A DNA stretch of 64,000 bases from Paraburkholderia sejongensis (GCF_020880815.1 NZ_JAJITD010000011.1:124001-188000); one strand, 5' to 3'. Shown: positions 26,146 to 34,316, counted from the stretch's first letter. Notes: generated from the sequence alone by a model not told the origin. Made by a program: numbers and translations.

Positions 26146-26841
26146 CTACCAGACGAAGACCTGCGGGTAATGATCGGAGCCGCTCGGCGCGCGGGTTTCC
26201 TGCCGATAGTTGAAGTTCTCCGCATTGGTGATCGCGTAATCGAGGATGCCGCCGCTTTCCTGAGTCGCGCGCGTGCCGCGTCTGATGCGGCCGGACGGAG
26301 GGCCGTCGAAATCGATCGCGGTCGGATCGGCGTTGAAGTCACCGACGCATGCCCACGTGCCGCCCAACGCCGCAATCTGGGCGATCTGCGCGTTGTTCCA
26401 TGCGGAGGTGTCGGTCAGCGTGACGGAGCCGAATACCGGCGGGCTATGAATCGAATAGATCGTGATCGACGTGCCCAGGTCCGGATGGGTGACGCTCAGC
26501 CACGGCAGCGAGCGCGGATTATTCGGCGCGAAATCGTCGGACACGGCCGGCGCCATGATTCCGGTCGCGCTGATGCCGAGATTGCTGAGCACCGCGAGAC
26601 TGCCCTGCCCCCACACGTTTTCCCAATACACGCATTCCATGAACCCATAGCCGAGCGCCAGATTGCCGGTATAACCGATAATTGAACCATCGCCCCCCAC
26701 GATCGGCGTGCGGCCTTGCAAATGCTCGGCCAGCGATCCGCACTCCTGCAGACAGATAATATTGGCGCCGGTTGATTGCGCAACCTGATTTATCGACGGC
26801 ACATTAACCGCGCCGCGCATATTCCACGTAGCAATGATCAT
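26146..26841 (-). CDS. CdtB-like DNase I-fold nuclease (toxin candidate)
   Basis: The 231-residue protein carries the whole DNase I/CdtB signature: TWNMRGA at the N-terminus, LQECGSLAEHL (E33), IYSIHSPP (H132), CVGDFNADP (D168, N170), GGILDYAITNA and SDHYPQVF (D223, H224). The CIICLQECGSL, GGILDYAI and SDHYP wording is closer to cytolethal distending toxin B than to ordinary EEP phosphatases. CdtB breaks DNA or hydrolyses phosphoinositides inside eukaryotic cells. There is no signal peptide and no cdtA, cdtC or typhoid-toxin partner nearby. A strong GGAGG ribosome site precedes the ATG. The gene is in a lower-GC pocket, suggesting acquisition. Secretion and target are unknown. Confidence 0.82.
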   Translation of the reverse strand: MIIATWNMRGAVNVPSINQVAQSTGANIICLQECGSLAEHLQGRTPIVGGDGSIIGYTGNLALGYGFMECVYWENVWGQGSLAVLSNLGISATGIMAPAVSDDFAPNNPRSLPWLSVTHPDLGTSITIYSIHSPPVFGSVTLTDTSAWNNAQIAQIAALGGTWACVGDFNADPTAIDFDGPPSGRIRRGTRATQESGGILDYAITNAENFNYRQETRAPSGSDHYPQVFVW

Positions 26842-27202
26842 CTTGTTCCTCCGGTGACGGACACGAAAGCGCCGGTCCTCGCGGGCCTGCGAGCCGGCTG
26901 CTCTGATGAACGGGTCAGCGCGCAGCTTGTGAACGCGCCGCGCGACCAGTCGACCGAGGTTTTCAATCCGTAATCGACGCTCCCGGAAAAATCTTGAAAT
27001 AGTGAATAAAAAATCAAAATTCTTTATGAATTACCGATCAATGCGAAGCGAATAAAAATTCTTATTACCATTGCTGATCTCCGCAATCGACGGTGCGCTA
27101 AAAAGCAGCTGGCCGGTTCATTCAGACCGGCTTATTCGATTGATATGACGAAACGTTCACGGAACGCCGATCCGAACGTTCAACGTGTGTCGCGACAAGA
27201 AA
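26842..27202. other. AT-rich divergent spacer between the CdtB-like and Crp/Fnr genes
   Basis: This 361-base stretch holds no gene. From about 26985 to 27090 it is markedly AT-rich against a GC-rich genome, with many A and T runs. A GAACGTTC palindrome lies near 27172. It probably contains both divergent promoters; no clean -10/-35 pair or FNR box (TTGAT-N4-ATCAA) was identified. Confidence 0.55.
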
Positions 27203-27961
27203 ATGACGGGGGCAAAATTGGCATCACACCGGACCGCACAATCGAACGCCGACGACTGCCTGGCGCTCTCGACTCGTCATGCCGTGCTGCAACGCTCGAA
27301 ACTGTTTCGCGGCATGCCCGAGTCGCTGCTTCAACATGTTGCGACCCACGTCGTCGAGCGTCGTCTGGTTGACGGCGAAGCGCTGTTCCTGAAGCACGAT
27401 CCCGACGACTTCGTCGCGCTGGTGGTGGCGGGCCGCGTCTACACGTGGCTCTACGGCCCCGACGGACGCGAATTGATTATCGACAGCGCCGAGCCCGGCG
27501 AAGTGGTCGGCGAAACCGCGCTGGTCGAACCGAACCGCCGCGAGGCAGCGGCGTTCGCGTGCGGCCCGACGCGGCTGCTTCTGCTGTCGCGCAGCCACTT
27601 TCCGCGCCTCACCGACGAGCCGATGTTCATTCAACGGCTGCTGGCGCTGCTGTGCGACAAGGTGCGCAAAGCCGCCGCGTTCATCGAATCGGCCTGTCTG
27701 CACCGGCTCGAATCGCGTCTGGCGCGCTATCTGGTCACGGCCGTCGATCGCCATGGCCGCGCGGAATTCGGCGGGGTCGTGGTGCCGTTGCCGGCGAGTC
27801 AAAGCAATCTCGCCGCGATGATCAACGCGAGCCGTCCGAAGCTCAATGCGCAATTGCAGACGTGGCGCCGCGAGGGTCTGGTGACCTGGACGCGCGATTC
27901 GCTGCTGATTGCCGATCTCGAACAGTTGCGCTCGGTCGCGCTGATTCCCGCCAGCCGCTAG
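27203..27961 (+). CDS. Crp/Fnr-family transcriptional regulator
   Basis: The 252-residue protein has an N-terminal cyclic-nucleotide-binding-like domain (FRGMPESLLQHVATHVVERRLVDGEALFLKHD; VVGETALVEPNRREAAAFACG) and a C-terminal helix-turn-helix (VVPLPASQSNLAAMINASRPKLNAQLQTWRREGLV). No N-terminal cysteine cluster of the Fnr iron-sulfur type is present, so it is unlikely to sense oxygen directly. The ATG at 27203 is preferred over a GTG six codons upstream, though neither has a strong ribosome site. It is divergent from the CdtB-like gene and converges on the R-body operon; it may control either. The ligand is unknown. Confidence 0.85.
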   Translation: MTGAKLASHRTAQSNADDCLALSTRHAVLQRSKLFRGMPESLLQHVATHVVERRLVDGEALFLKHDPDDFVALVVAGRVYTWLYGPDGRELIIDSAEPGEVVGETALVEPNRREAAAFACGPTRLLLLSRSHFPRLTDEPMFIQRLLALLCDKVRKAAAFIESACLHRLESRLARYLVTAVDRHGRAEFGGVVVPLPASQSNLAAMINASRPKLNAQLQTWRREGLVTWTRDSLLIADLEQLRSVALIPASR

Positions 27962-28077
27962 AGGTGCTTGTTCGTCGCTGCTCGTCGCTGCTTGCCGCGC
28001 GCGGGTGCTGCGGGCACGACGCGCGCTACCGAGGCTTGCGGGTGCGGCCGTTGCGAGTCGAATTCGCTTCAGGTAAA

Positions 28078-28116
28078 GCAGCGTTCGTGCACGAGGCGCC
28101 CGTGCACGAACGCTGC
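28078..28116 (-). terminator. Strong terminator at the end of the R-body operon
   Basis: GCAGCGTTCGTGCACG (28078-28093) and CGTGCACGAACGCTGC (28101-28116) form a perfect 16-base stem with a 7-base loop. On the reverse strand the stem is followed by TTTACC, so it ends transcripts coming from the reb operon. It also lies after the Crp/Fnr gene. Confidence 0.85.
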
Positions 28117-28146
28117 CAACGCCAATCGGCGGTCTGCTCGGCCGGC

Positions 28147-28488
28147 TCAGATTGCGCTGGTTCGGGGCAGAGGCAGCGCGTTCAGCACCGTCAGCAGACT
28201 GGTCAGATTGTCCGACACGCCGGTTTGCGCGACCTTTTCGGTCGCGCCCGCGGCGGCCGTTGTGTCGAGCGAATAGACCTGCATCACCCCTTGGTTCGCC
28301 GCGGCTTGCGACAGCGTGTTCTGCTGCTGTTGCGCGGACACCGAGTTCTCGAACAGGATGCCGGTCGAGTGCGCCATCGTCTGGTACAGCGAGCCCATCG
28401 CCATTGCCGGCGCTTCCGCGACGACCTTGACGTTCGATTGCGTGACCGCATCGGTGATCTGGCTATTGACTGAAGTGGGAAATGCCAT
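28147..28488 (-). CDS. RebB-family R-body protein (copy 1)
   Basis: The 113-residue protein opens MAFPTSVNSQITDAVTQSNV, continues LYQTMAHSTGILFENSVSAQ and QQQNTLSQAAANQGVMQVYS, which is the RebB domain found in R-body (refractile body) structural subunits. R-bodies are coiled protein ribbons that unroll at low pH and can rupture membranes, as in the Paramecium endosymbiont Caedibacter. It is nearly identical to the next gene over the first 95 residues, differing mainly at the C-terminus. An AGAGGAG ribosome site is present. It is the last gene of the operon before the 16-base-stem terminator. Ribbon formation by this protein is inferred from family. Confidence 0.88.
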   Translation of the reverse strand: MAFPTSVNSQITDAVTQSNVKVVAEAPAMAMGSLYQTMAHSTGILFENSVSAQQQQNTLSQAAANQGVMQVYSLDTTAAAGATEKVAQTGVSDNLTSLLTVLNALPLPRTSAI

Positions 28489-28557
28489 TGCGATGCTCCT
28501 CTATCGGAAGTGATTGAGCGCGACGCCGCTGCGGCATCCGCCCGGTTGCGTACGCGC

Positions 28558-28890
28558 CTAGCGGCGCAGGTCGCTGAACGCCTTGAAGATCGTCAGCAGA
28601 CTGGTCAGGTTATCCGCGACGCCGGTCTGCGCGACCTTTTCCGTCGCGCCGGCGGCGGCCGTCGTGTCGAGACTGTAGATCTGCATCACGCCCTGGTTGG
28701 TCGCGGCCTGTGTCAGCGTGTTCTGCTGCTGTTGCGCGGACACCGAGTTCTCGAACAGGATGCCGGTCGAGTGCGCCATCGTCTGATACAGCGAGCCCAT
28801 CGCCATCGCCGGCGCCTCGCCGACGACCTTCACGTTGGACTGCGTGACCGCATCGGTCACCTGATCATTGACTGAAGTGGGGAATGCCAT
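28558..28890 (-). CDS. RebB-family R-body protein (copy 2)
   Basis: The 110-residue product is a close paralogue of the preceding RebB protein: MAFPTSVNDQVTDAVTQSNV, with about eight substitutions over the first 97 residues and a different last dozen residues (FKAFSDLRR). It has a good AAGGAG ribosome site, and a 69-base spacer separates it from the last gene. The close similarity suggests a recent tandem duplication kept by selection, since R-bodies in known systems need several Reb subunits. Confidence 0.88.
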   Translation of the reverse strand: MAFPTSVNDQVTDAVTQSNVKVVGEAPAMAMGSLYQTMAHSTGILFENSVSAQQQQNTLTQAATNQGVMQIYSLDTTAAAGATEKVAQTGVADNLTSLLTIFKAFSDLRR

Positions 28891-29013
28891 CGTATGACTC
28901 CTTGTGCGTAGTGCGTGGCGACTGCCTCGCGGGTTACATGAACGTCCTGTGGCGGACTCTGTGAATCGGATAGGGGCCGGTGAGCGGGCCGACGGCTGCG
29001 CCGCAGCGCCTGC

Positions 29014-29700
29014 TCAGCGCATCACCGGCGGTGCCGTGCCTTGCGCGGCAAGCGTGTCCGGCGCGCCGGCGGCGCCGGCCGGCGCTGCGGCGCGCGGCGC
29101 GGTGGGGGGCAACGGCGCCGCGGTTGCCCGCGCGGCCACTGTGCCACCGGCTGGCGGGCCGCTGCCCGCCGGCCCGCCGGACGCGTGCTGGTTGAGCAGC
29201 GCCGCGAGCTGGCGTTGCAGCGGCCCGAAGTGCCGCTCGAAACATTGATCGACCTCGCTCTTGATCAGATTCGCGAGCCGGTCGGCAATTTGCGGCAACA
29301 CCATCTGTACGCCCGGTGATGCCGCGTTCGCCGCCGGATTCAACGACGACGGCCGCAAGTCGTTCAGCGAGCGGGCCGCCTCGACGACTTTCAGGATCGC
29401 CCGCTCCTCGTTCTCGTATGCCTGCAACGCTTGCGCGGCGGTGCCTTGGAGTTTTTGCAGCACCTCGCGAATCGCGCTGTCGGAGCGCTGCTTCGCGTCG
29501 CTGACCGCCTGCGCGGCCTGCTCGCGAACCTTGGCGGCCGGATCGGCGGCAGGCTGCGCGGCCGGCGCGCGCTCGCCGTCGCGCCATGCGCGCCGGAACC
29601 GTTCGAGTTCCGCGAGTTCATCCGGCGTCAGCGCGCGCTTGAGCCAGTTCTCCGCAAACGAGCGCAACGCGGCTGAGGTATCTGCTTCGAGATCGCTCAT
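29014..29700 (-). CDS. Hypothetical protein within the R-body operon
   Basis: The 228-residue product (MSDLEADTSAALRSFAENWL at the start) has a predicted helical, charged N-terminal half with heptad-like spacing (KVREQAAQAVSDAKQRSDSAIREVLQKLQG), a central stretch ending VLPQIADRLANLIKSEVDQC, and an alanine/proline/glycine-rich C-terminus after residue 185. There is no signal peptide. I do not recognise a named family. Its position between Reb genes suggests an assembly, length-control or cargo-linking role, which is inference from context. Confidence 0.6.
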   Translation of the reverse strand: MSDLEADTSAALRSFAENWLKRALTPDELAELERFRRAWRDGERAPAAQPAADPAAKVREQAAQAVSDAKQRSDSAIREVLQKLQGTAAQALQAYENEERAILKVVEAARSLNDLRPSSLNPAANAASPGVQMVLPQIADRLANLIKSEVDQCFERHFGPLQRQLAALLNQHASGGPAGSGPPAGGTVAARATAAPLPPTAPRAAAPAGAAGAPDTLAAQGTAPPVMR

Positions 29701-29778
29701 CAGTATTCCTTTAGAAATATCCGGGAGGCCGACGGCGTCCACGCGTTCCGCGCGCGCCGCGCGAGCGAACCGGCGTTG

Positions 29779-30486
29779 CTATGGCTGACTGCTTTTCCGG
29801 TTCGCGAGCGTCGCGCTGTAGCGCGCGATACTCTGATCGATCTTGTCGATCGCGAAGCTCGCGGACTCCGCCTCGATCGCGCCCGCGGCCGCCGCGACCG
29901 CCGCCGCGGCGGCCATCAGCAAATCGGTGGCGAGCGCGCCGAGCGCGTCTTCCGCGGCGGCCGGGAGATTTTCGTTCGCGATGTCCTCGGTCATCTTCTT
30001 CAGCAACACCGCCTGGCTGGCCAGCGCGAGCTTGCTGACACCGTCGAAATAGTTCGCCGCCGATTGCGCGACGAGGCCCGACGCCTGGCTGATCATCATG
30101 TCGGGCGCGGTCGAGATCTGCGACGCCGCGTAGCTCGCCGTTTCCGCGTTGCTCAGTTGCACGGCCTGCACGATCTGGCTGTTCAGCGCGCCGGTCGGCG
30201 CAGCGGCGCCGGCTTGCTGCGCGAATGACTGCGAGCGCTGGGTCGACAGCGGGGCTGGCGTTGGCGTTGCGCTGTCGGCCGCGGCGGGGGTGTGCGCCGT
30301 TGCCGACGTGTCTGCGGGGACGGGCGTCGGCGCGGCTCCGGCACCTCCCTCAGCCGCCAAATGCGATACCGGCGGCTGCGCCGCGCCCGCAGCAGCTGCG
30401 CTACCGGACCCGGTCGCCGCGCCCGGCGTCGCCCCCGCGCTATCGGCCGGTTGAACCCGCTTCGTAAACATGTCCCAGAGTGCCAT
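29779..30486 (-). CDS. Extended RebB-domain protein of the R-body operon
   Basis: The 235-residue product begins MALWDMFTKRVQPADSAGAT, has a roughly 70-residue alanine/proline/threonine-rich linker, and then a RebB-like segment (TGALNSQIVQAVQLSNAETA; SYAASQISTAPDMMISQASG) followed by a helical alanine-rich region (LLMAAAAAVAAAAGAIEAES). It is about twice the usual RebB length. It may be a specialised end or anchor subunit of the ribbon. Assignment rests on the RebB-like core pattern and the operon. Confidence 0.72.
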   Translation of the reverse strand: MALWDMFTKRVQPADSAGATPGAATGSGSAAAAGAAQPPVSHLAAEGGAGAAPTPVPADTSATAHTPAAADSATPTPAPLSTQRSQSFAQQAGAAAPTGALNSQIVQAVQLSNAETASYAASQISTAPDMMISQASGLVAQSAANYFDGVSKLALASQAVLLKKMTEDIANENLPAAAEDALGALATDLLMAAAAAVAAAAGAIEAESASFAIDKIDQSIARYSATLANRKSSQP

Positions 30487-30532
30487 TGACGAACTCTCCT
30501 GTCGGCTCGCGTTTGCTCGAAAGTGCCGCGAA

Positions 30533-30772
30533 TTACGAGCTCTTCTCGCCGATCGACATGATCAGCGACACCGCCTTCGACACCACCGCTGTCGAAATCT
30601 GATTCAGCGATTGCTGGCTATGCACCGCGTTCTGCAGCGACAGCCCGGCCGAATGACTGGCCACCTGGTACAACGCTGCGATCGCCTGGGCCGGCGCTTC
30701 GGCCACGACCTTGACGTTGGTCTGCGTTACGGCATCCGTGATCTGCGCGTTGACTGCGGTTGAGTCCGCCAT
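30533..30772 (-). CDS. RebB-family R-body protein (short, copy 3)
   Basis: The 79-residue product starts MADSTAVNAQITDAVTQTNV and continues KVVAEAPAQAIAALYQVASH and SAGLSLQNAVHSQQSLNQIS, clearly the same domain as the other RebB proteins but without their C-terminal extension. A CAAGGAG ribosome site precedes its ATG. It is the first structural gene after the sigma factor, a layout seen in proteobacterial reb clusters. Confidence 0.88.
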   Translation of the reverse strand: MADSTAVNAQITDAVTQTNVKVVAEAPAQAIAALYQVASHSAGLSLQNAVHSQQSLNQISTAVVSKAVSLIMSIGEKSS

Positions 30773-30826
30773 GGAATGCTCCTTGAGGTCGCGATGAGTT
30801 CGAGGGTCAGCACATCGATGAACGTC

Positions 30827-31447
30827 TCAACCGCACACGCGTGAACCCATGGCGGTTTTTTTCCGCGGGCTGTCCGCCGCCTTGCGCAGCTTCTTGCGCA
30901 ATAGCTCGACCCGTTTGCGAGCGAGAGCTTCGCTGATCTGCAACTCGCCGGCAATCCTCGCGTACGACAACTCCTGTTCGAACTTCAGCGCGAACAGCCG
31001 GCGCTCGTTCGCCGACAGATCGTCGAGCGCGCTCGCGATCAGCGACAGGCCCTCGCCTGATTCGAGCGTCTGCGTCGGCGACGGCGCGCTCTCTGCGAGC
31101 ATCGCGAAATGCTCTACGTCGAACTCGTCGCAATAGAAAATCACCCGTGCTTCACGGCCCACCTGACGGACCCGGTCGACGAACACATGATTCAGTACCA
31201 CGAACATAAAGCCTTCTGGATTGCGAATCCGCTCGGGCATCCGCCGCATATAGAGCAGTGCCTTGAGCGCGGTGTCGGCGAGCAGTTCGTCGGCTGCCTC
31301 GGCATCGCCGCGCACCAGGCGGCGCGCGCGCCGCGTCAGTTGCGCACGCACGTTGCGCCACGCGCTTTCGAAGCGTGCATTGGTCGCGACGATATCCGCA
31401 CGACAATCTTGCGGAAGCGGAAATGGGATCTTGAATTCGAGGTCCAT
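30827..31447 (-). CDS. Sigma-70-family (ECF-like) sigma factor of the R-body operon
   Basis: The 206-residue protein has region 2 (DELLADTALKALLYMRRMPE; MFVVLNHVFVDRVRQVGREA) and region 4 (ALDDLSANERRLFALKFEQE; LSYARIAGELQISEALARKR) of extracytoplasmic-function-like sigma factors. No anti-sigma gene is adjacent. It is the first gene of the reb operon and probably drives it. I start it at the ATG 31447 (MDLEFKIPFPLPQDC); a GTG at 31471 would add eight residues. The lack of an anti-sigma partner means control must come from elsewhere, possibly the Crp/Fnr gene. Confidence 0.82.
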   Translation of the reverse strand: MDLEFKIPFPLPQDCRADIVATNARFESAWRNVRAQLTRRARRLVRGDAEAADELLADTALKALLYMRRMPERIRNPEGFMFVVLNHVFVDRVRQVGREARVIFYCDEFDVEHFAMLAESAPSPTQTLESGEGLSLIASALDDLSANERRLFALKFEQELSYARIAGELQISEALARKRVELLRKKLRKAADSPRKKTAMGSRVCG

Positions 31448-31601
31448 CGCGTTCTCACAGTGTTGTTGCACGTGAGCTTGGCGATAGACGTGGGCGATGG
31501 CTGTTACTTAGGTGACAACGACAACGGGCTGCGCCGCGAACCATGCGGGCTGCATTGATGATTGATTACGCGAGACTGACGACGGGAGTGCCGGCGAACC
31601 C

Positions 31602-32186
31602 TCAAGCCGCCAACCACACAACGGTCAACGACCGCACCCCCTGCGCACCGCGAATCAGCACCCCTTCGATATCGGCGGTCGCCGAAGGCCCGGTGACGAG
31701 CGCCGCGTAGCGGGCGCTGAGAAAATCGTCGCGGCGATAAACGTCCTGCAAGCCGTCGAGCAGTTGCGCCGGATCGAGCAGCACGACCAGATGCTGGACG
31801 ATATAGCCCAATGCATTGACCACGTATTCGCGTTCGCTGAACCAGACCGAGCCGGTCTCGGCGACGCCGAAACGCGCACGCACGACGCCCACGTCGACGT
31901 CCTGCAACGAGGCCGGCTCGGTATCGGCCGAAATAACACGGGTGCCCGGCACTTCCGGCACCGCCGATGCAATCGATGCGCCCGCGCCGAAACGCTCGCG
32001 AATCAGCTCGCTGACATCGTTCGCATTTGCCGCTTCGACACAACTGCCGCCCATCGTCTGCAACGCGGCCGTGAAACGTTCGCGCAAATCGCCGCCGCGC
32101 GCGTCGAATAGCGGCACGTCGGGACGCGGACGTCCGACCGGCTGCGCGGCGCGCACTTTAGCCAGAAAGTCCTCACGCGTTGTCAT
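31602..32186 (-). CDS. lutC: LutC, L-lactate oxidation LUD-domain protein
   Basis: LutC works with LutA and LutB to oxidise L-lactate to pyruvate. The 194-residue protein has the LUD fold with VRARFGVAETGSVWFSEREY, VVNALGYIVQHLVVLLDPAQ and SARYAALVTGPSATADIEGV. Its start at 32186 overlaps the lutB stop by 14 bases, so the genes are translationally coupled, and the ATG matches family N-termini (MTTREDFLAKVRAAQPVGRP). It is the last gene of the three-gene lut operon. Confidence 0.93.
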   Translation of the reverse strand: MTTREDFLAKVRAAQPVGRPRPDVPLFDARGGDLRERFTAALQTMGGSCVEAANANDVSELIRERFGAGASIASAVPEVPGTRVISADTEPASLQDVDVGVVRARFGVAETGSVWFSEREYVVNALGYIVQHLVVLLDPAQLLDGLQDVYRRDDFLSARYAALVTGPSATADIEGVLIRGAQGVRSLTVVWLAA

Positions 32187-33576
32187 CGCCGCCTCCGCGA
32201 TTCTTTTTGTACCACGCATGAAAAGTCATTTTCGGCGCGTCGGGCAACTCGCGCTGCCGCCCCCAGATGTTCAGCGGGTTGTACAGCACGAAATTCGGCA
32301 AGCGCCGCAACGCGCTGCCCATCGACGCGACCGTCGCGCGATACAAGGTCGGACTCGCGAGCAGCCGCCCCGCCATCTTCAGTACTTCCTGCTTGACGAA
32401 CGGCACTTCGTGATGCTCGGCGATCACCGCGCGCCACTTGTAGATCTGCTCGTGAATATTGATCTTCACCGGACACACGTTCGTGCAACTGCCGTTCAGC
32501 GTCGATGCGAACGGCAGCGCGCTATAGCGTTTCAGATCGAAGGTCGGATTGATGATCGCGCCGATCGGCCCCGAATAGGTACCGCCGTACGAGAGTCCGC
32601 CGCTACGTCGATAGACCGGACAGGTATTCATGCACGCGCCGCAGCGGATGCATTTGAGCGAGTACCAGAAGTCCTCCATCGCGAGCCGCTCGGAGCGGCC
32701 GTGATCGACGAGGATGTAATGCATCTCGGTGCCGGGGCGCGGCACGCGGAAATGCGACGTGTACTGCGTGATCGGCGAGCCCAGCGCGCTGCGCGACAGC
32801 ATCCGCACGAAGACGCCGAGATCGGCTACTTTCGGAATCAGCTTCTCGATTCCGATCGATGCGATATGCAGCGGCGGCACGTTGGCGGACAGATCGGCAT
32901 TGCCTTCGTTAGTACACACGACCACCGTGCCGGTCTCCGCGACCGCGAAATTGCAGCCGGTCATGCCGGCGGTTTTCTCGCGCACGAAATACGGCCGCGT
33001 ATTCATCCGCTGACTTTCGGCCAGATAGTGAATGTCGCTATTATGCGGATCGGTGCCGATCGTGCGGCCGAACAGTTCGGCCACGTCCGCGCGCAGCTTG
33101 TGCACCGCGGGCACCACCATATGGCTCGGGTCCTGATGATCGAGCTGCTGGATGCGCTCGCCGAGGTCCGTTTCCATCACCGTGATGCCGCGCGGTTCCA
33201 GGTATTCGCGCATCCGGCATTCGTCGGTGAGCATCGATTTGCTTTTCACCAGCGTGGTCATCCCGCGCTCGGACATCAGCCTGTGAACGATCGCGTTGTG
33301 TTCTTCGGCGGTCGCGGCCCAATGGACAACCACGCCATTCGCTTCGGCCGCGGCGGCGAATTGTTCGAGATAGTCCGCCAGATGCGACAGCGTATGCTCC
33401 TTGATCCCCGACGCGAGCGCGCGCAAGGTCTCCCATTCAGCGATCCCATGCGCCTGCGCATCGCGCTTCTCGCGCAGATCCCACAACCGCCGGTCGTGAA
33501 ACGCAACGTGTTCGCTCTTCTGGATAAACGCACCGGCCGCCTTCGCGTGATCGATGCGCGGTTCGCGTCCGCTCAT
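32173..33576 (-). CDS. lutB: LutB, iron-sulfur L-lactate oxidation subunit
   Basis: The 467-residue protein has a LUD domain (TLVKSKSMLTDECRMREYLE; GTVVVCTNEGNADLSANVPP) followed by two [4Fe-4S] motifs: LKCIRCGACMNTCPVYRRSG and NGSCTNVCPVKINIHEQIYK. This is the membrane-associated electron-transfer subunit of LutABC. The start at 33576 overlaps the lutA stop as ATGA, and it gives the family N-terminus (MSGREPRIDHAKAAGAFIQK). The frame is open upstream but that is shadow of lutA. Confidence 0.95.
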   Translation of the reverse strand: MSGREPRIDHAKAAGAFIQKSEHVAFHDRRLWDLREKRDAQAHGIAEWETLRALASGIKEHTLSHLADYLEQFAAAAEANGVVVHWAATAEEHNAIVHRLMSERGMTTLVKSKSMLTDECRMREYLEPRGITVMETDLGERIQQLDHQDPSHMVVPAVHKLRADVAELFGRTIGTDPHNSDIHYLAESQRMNTRPYFVREKTAGMTGCNFAVAETGTVVVCTNEGNADLSANVPPLHIASIGIEKLIPKVADLGVFVRMLSRSALGSPITQYTSHFRVPRPGTEMHYILVDHGRSERLAMEDFWYSLKCIRCGACMNTCPVYRRSGGLSYGGTYSGPIGAIINPTFDLKRYSALPFASTLNGSCTNVCPVKINIHEQIYKWRAVIAEHHEVPFVKQEVLKMAGRLLASPTLYRATVASMGSALRRLPNFVLYNPLNIWGRQRELPDAPKMTFHAWYKKNRGGGDDNA

Positions 33577-34316
33577 GCGCGCGCTCCATTGAGAACCTGC
33601 GCGATATGAATAAAGCGCGCGTCGGCCTTCATCCGTTCCGCGCAGCCCTGCTGGTGCATCAGACACGACATGTCGCCCGACACGATATATTCGGCGCCCG
33701 CGTTCAGATGGTCGCGGACCTTGTCCTGCCCCATGCGGACCGACACCGCCTCCTCGGTCACCGAGAACGTGCCGCCGAAACCGCAGCATTCGTCGGGACG
33801 TGCCGGCTTCACGAACTCGATTCCCTTCACGCCTTCGAGCAAGGTACGCGGCTTCGAAAACGGCACGCCCGCGATTTCCGACGCCGAAGCCTGCTTCAGA
33901 TGACGCAGCGCGCTGCAACTGGTATGCAGTCCGACCCGATGCGGAAACTCGGCCCACGGAAACTCGCGCGCGCCGACCACGTCGTGCAGGAACTCGACCA
34001 GTTCGTAGGCGCTCGCGCGCACCTTCTTCACTTCATCGGTCTGTTCGAGCGCGCTCAGATGCTCGCGCACGTGATGGATACAGCTCGCGGACGGGCCGAC
34101 GATGTAGTCGTAGCCGGCGAAGTTGCGCGCGAACAGGCGTTCGGTCGCGGCGGCGTCGGCATGCGCGCCGCTATTGGCCATCGGCTGGCCGCAGCAGGTT
34201 TGCTGCTGCGGATAGTCGACCTCGATGCCGAAACGCTCGAGCAGTTCGAGCGTCGCGATGCCGACTTCGGGATAGAACGCGTCGATGAAACACGGGATAA
34301 ACAGCGCGACTTTCAT
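33573..34316 (-). CDS. lutA: LutA, cysteine-rich L-lactate oxidation subunit
   Basis: The 247-residue protein has two cysteine-rich CCG domains (PQQTCCGQPMANSGAHADAA; ECCGFGGTFSVTEEAVSVRM) of the heterodisulfide reductase-like/GlcF family and starts MKVALFIPCFIDAFYPEVGI, the usual LutA opening. It is the first gene of the operon and lies 66 bases downstream of a strong promoter with a palindromic operator. It overlaps lutB by four bases. Confidence 0.95.
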   Translation of the reverse strand: MKVALFIPCFIDAFYPEVGIATLELLERFGIEVDYPQQQTCCGQPMANSGAHADAAATERLFARNFAGYDYIVGPSASCIHHVREHLSALEQTDEVKKVRASAYELVEFLHDVVGAREFPWAEFPHRVGLHTSCSALRHLKQASASEIAGVPFSKPRTLLEGVKGIEFVKPARPDECCGFGGTFSVTEEAVSVRMGQDKVRDHLNAGAEYIVSGDMSCLMHQQGCAERMKADARFIHIAQVLNGARA

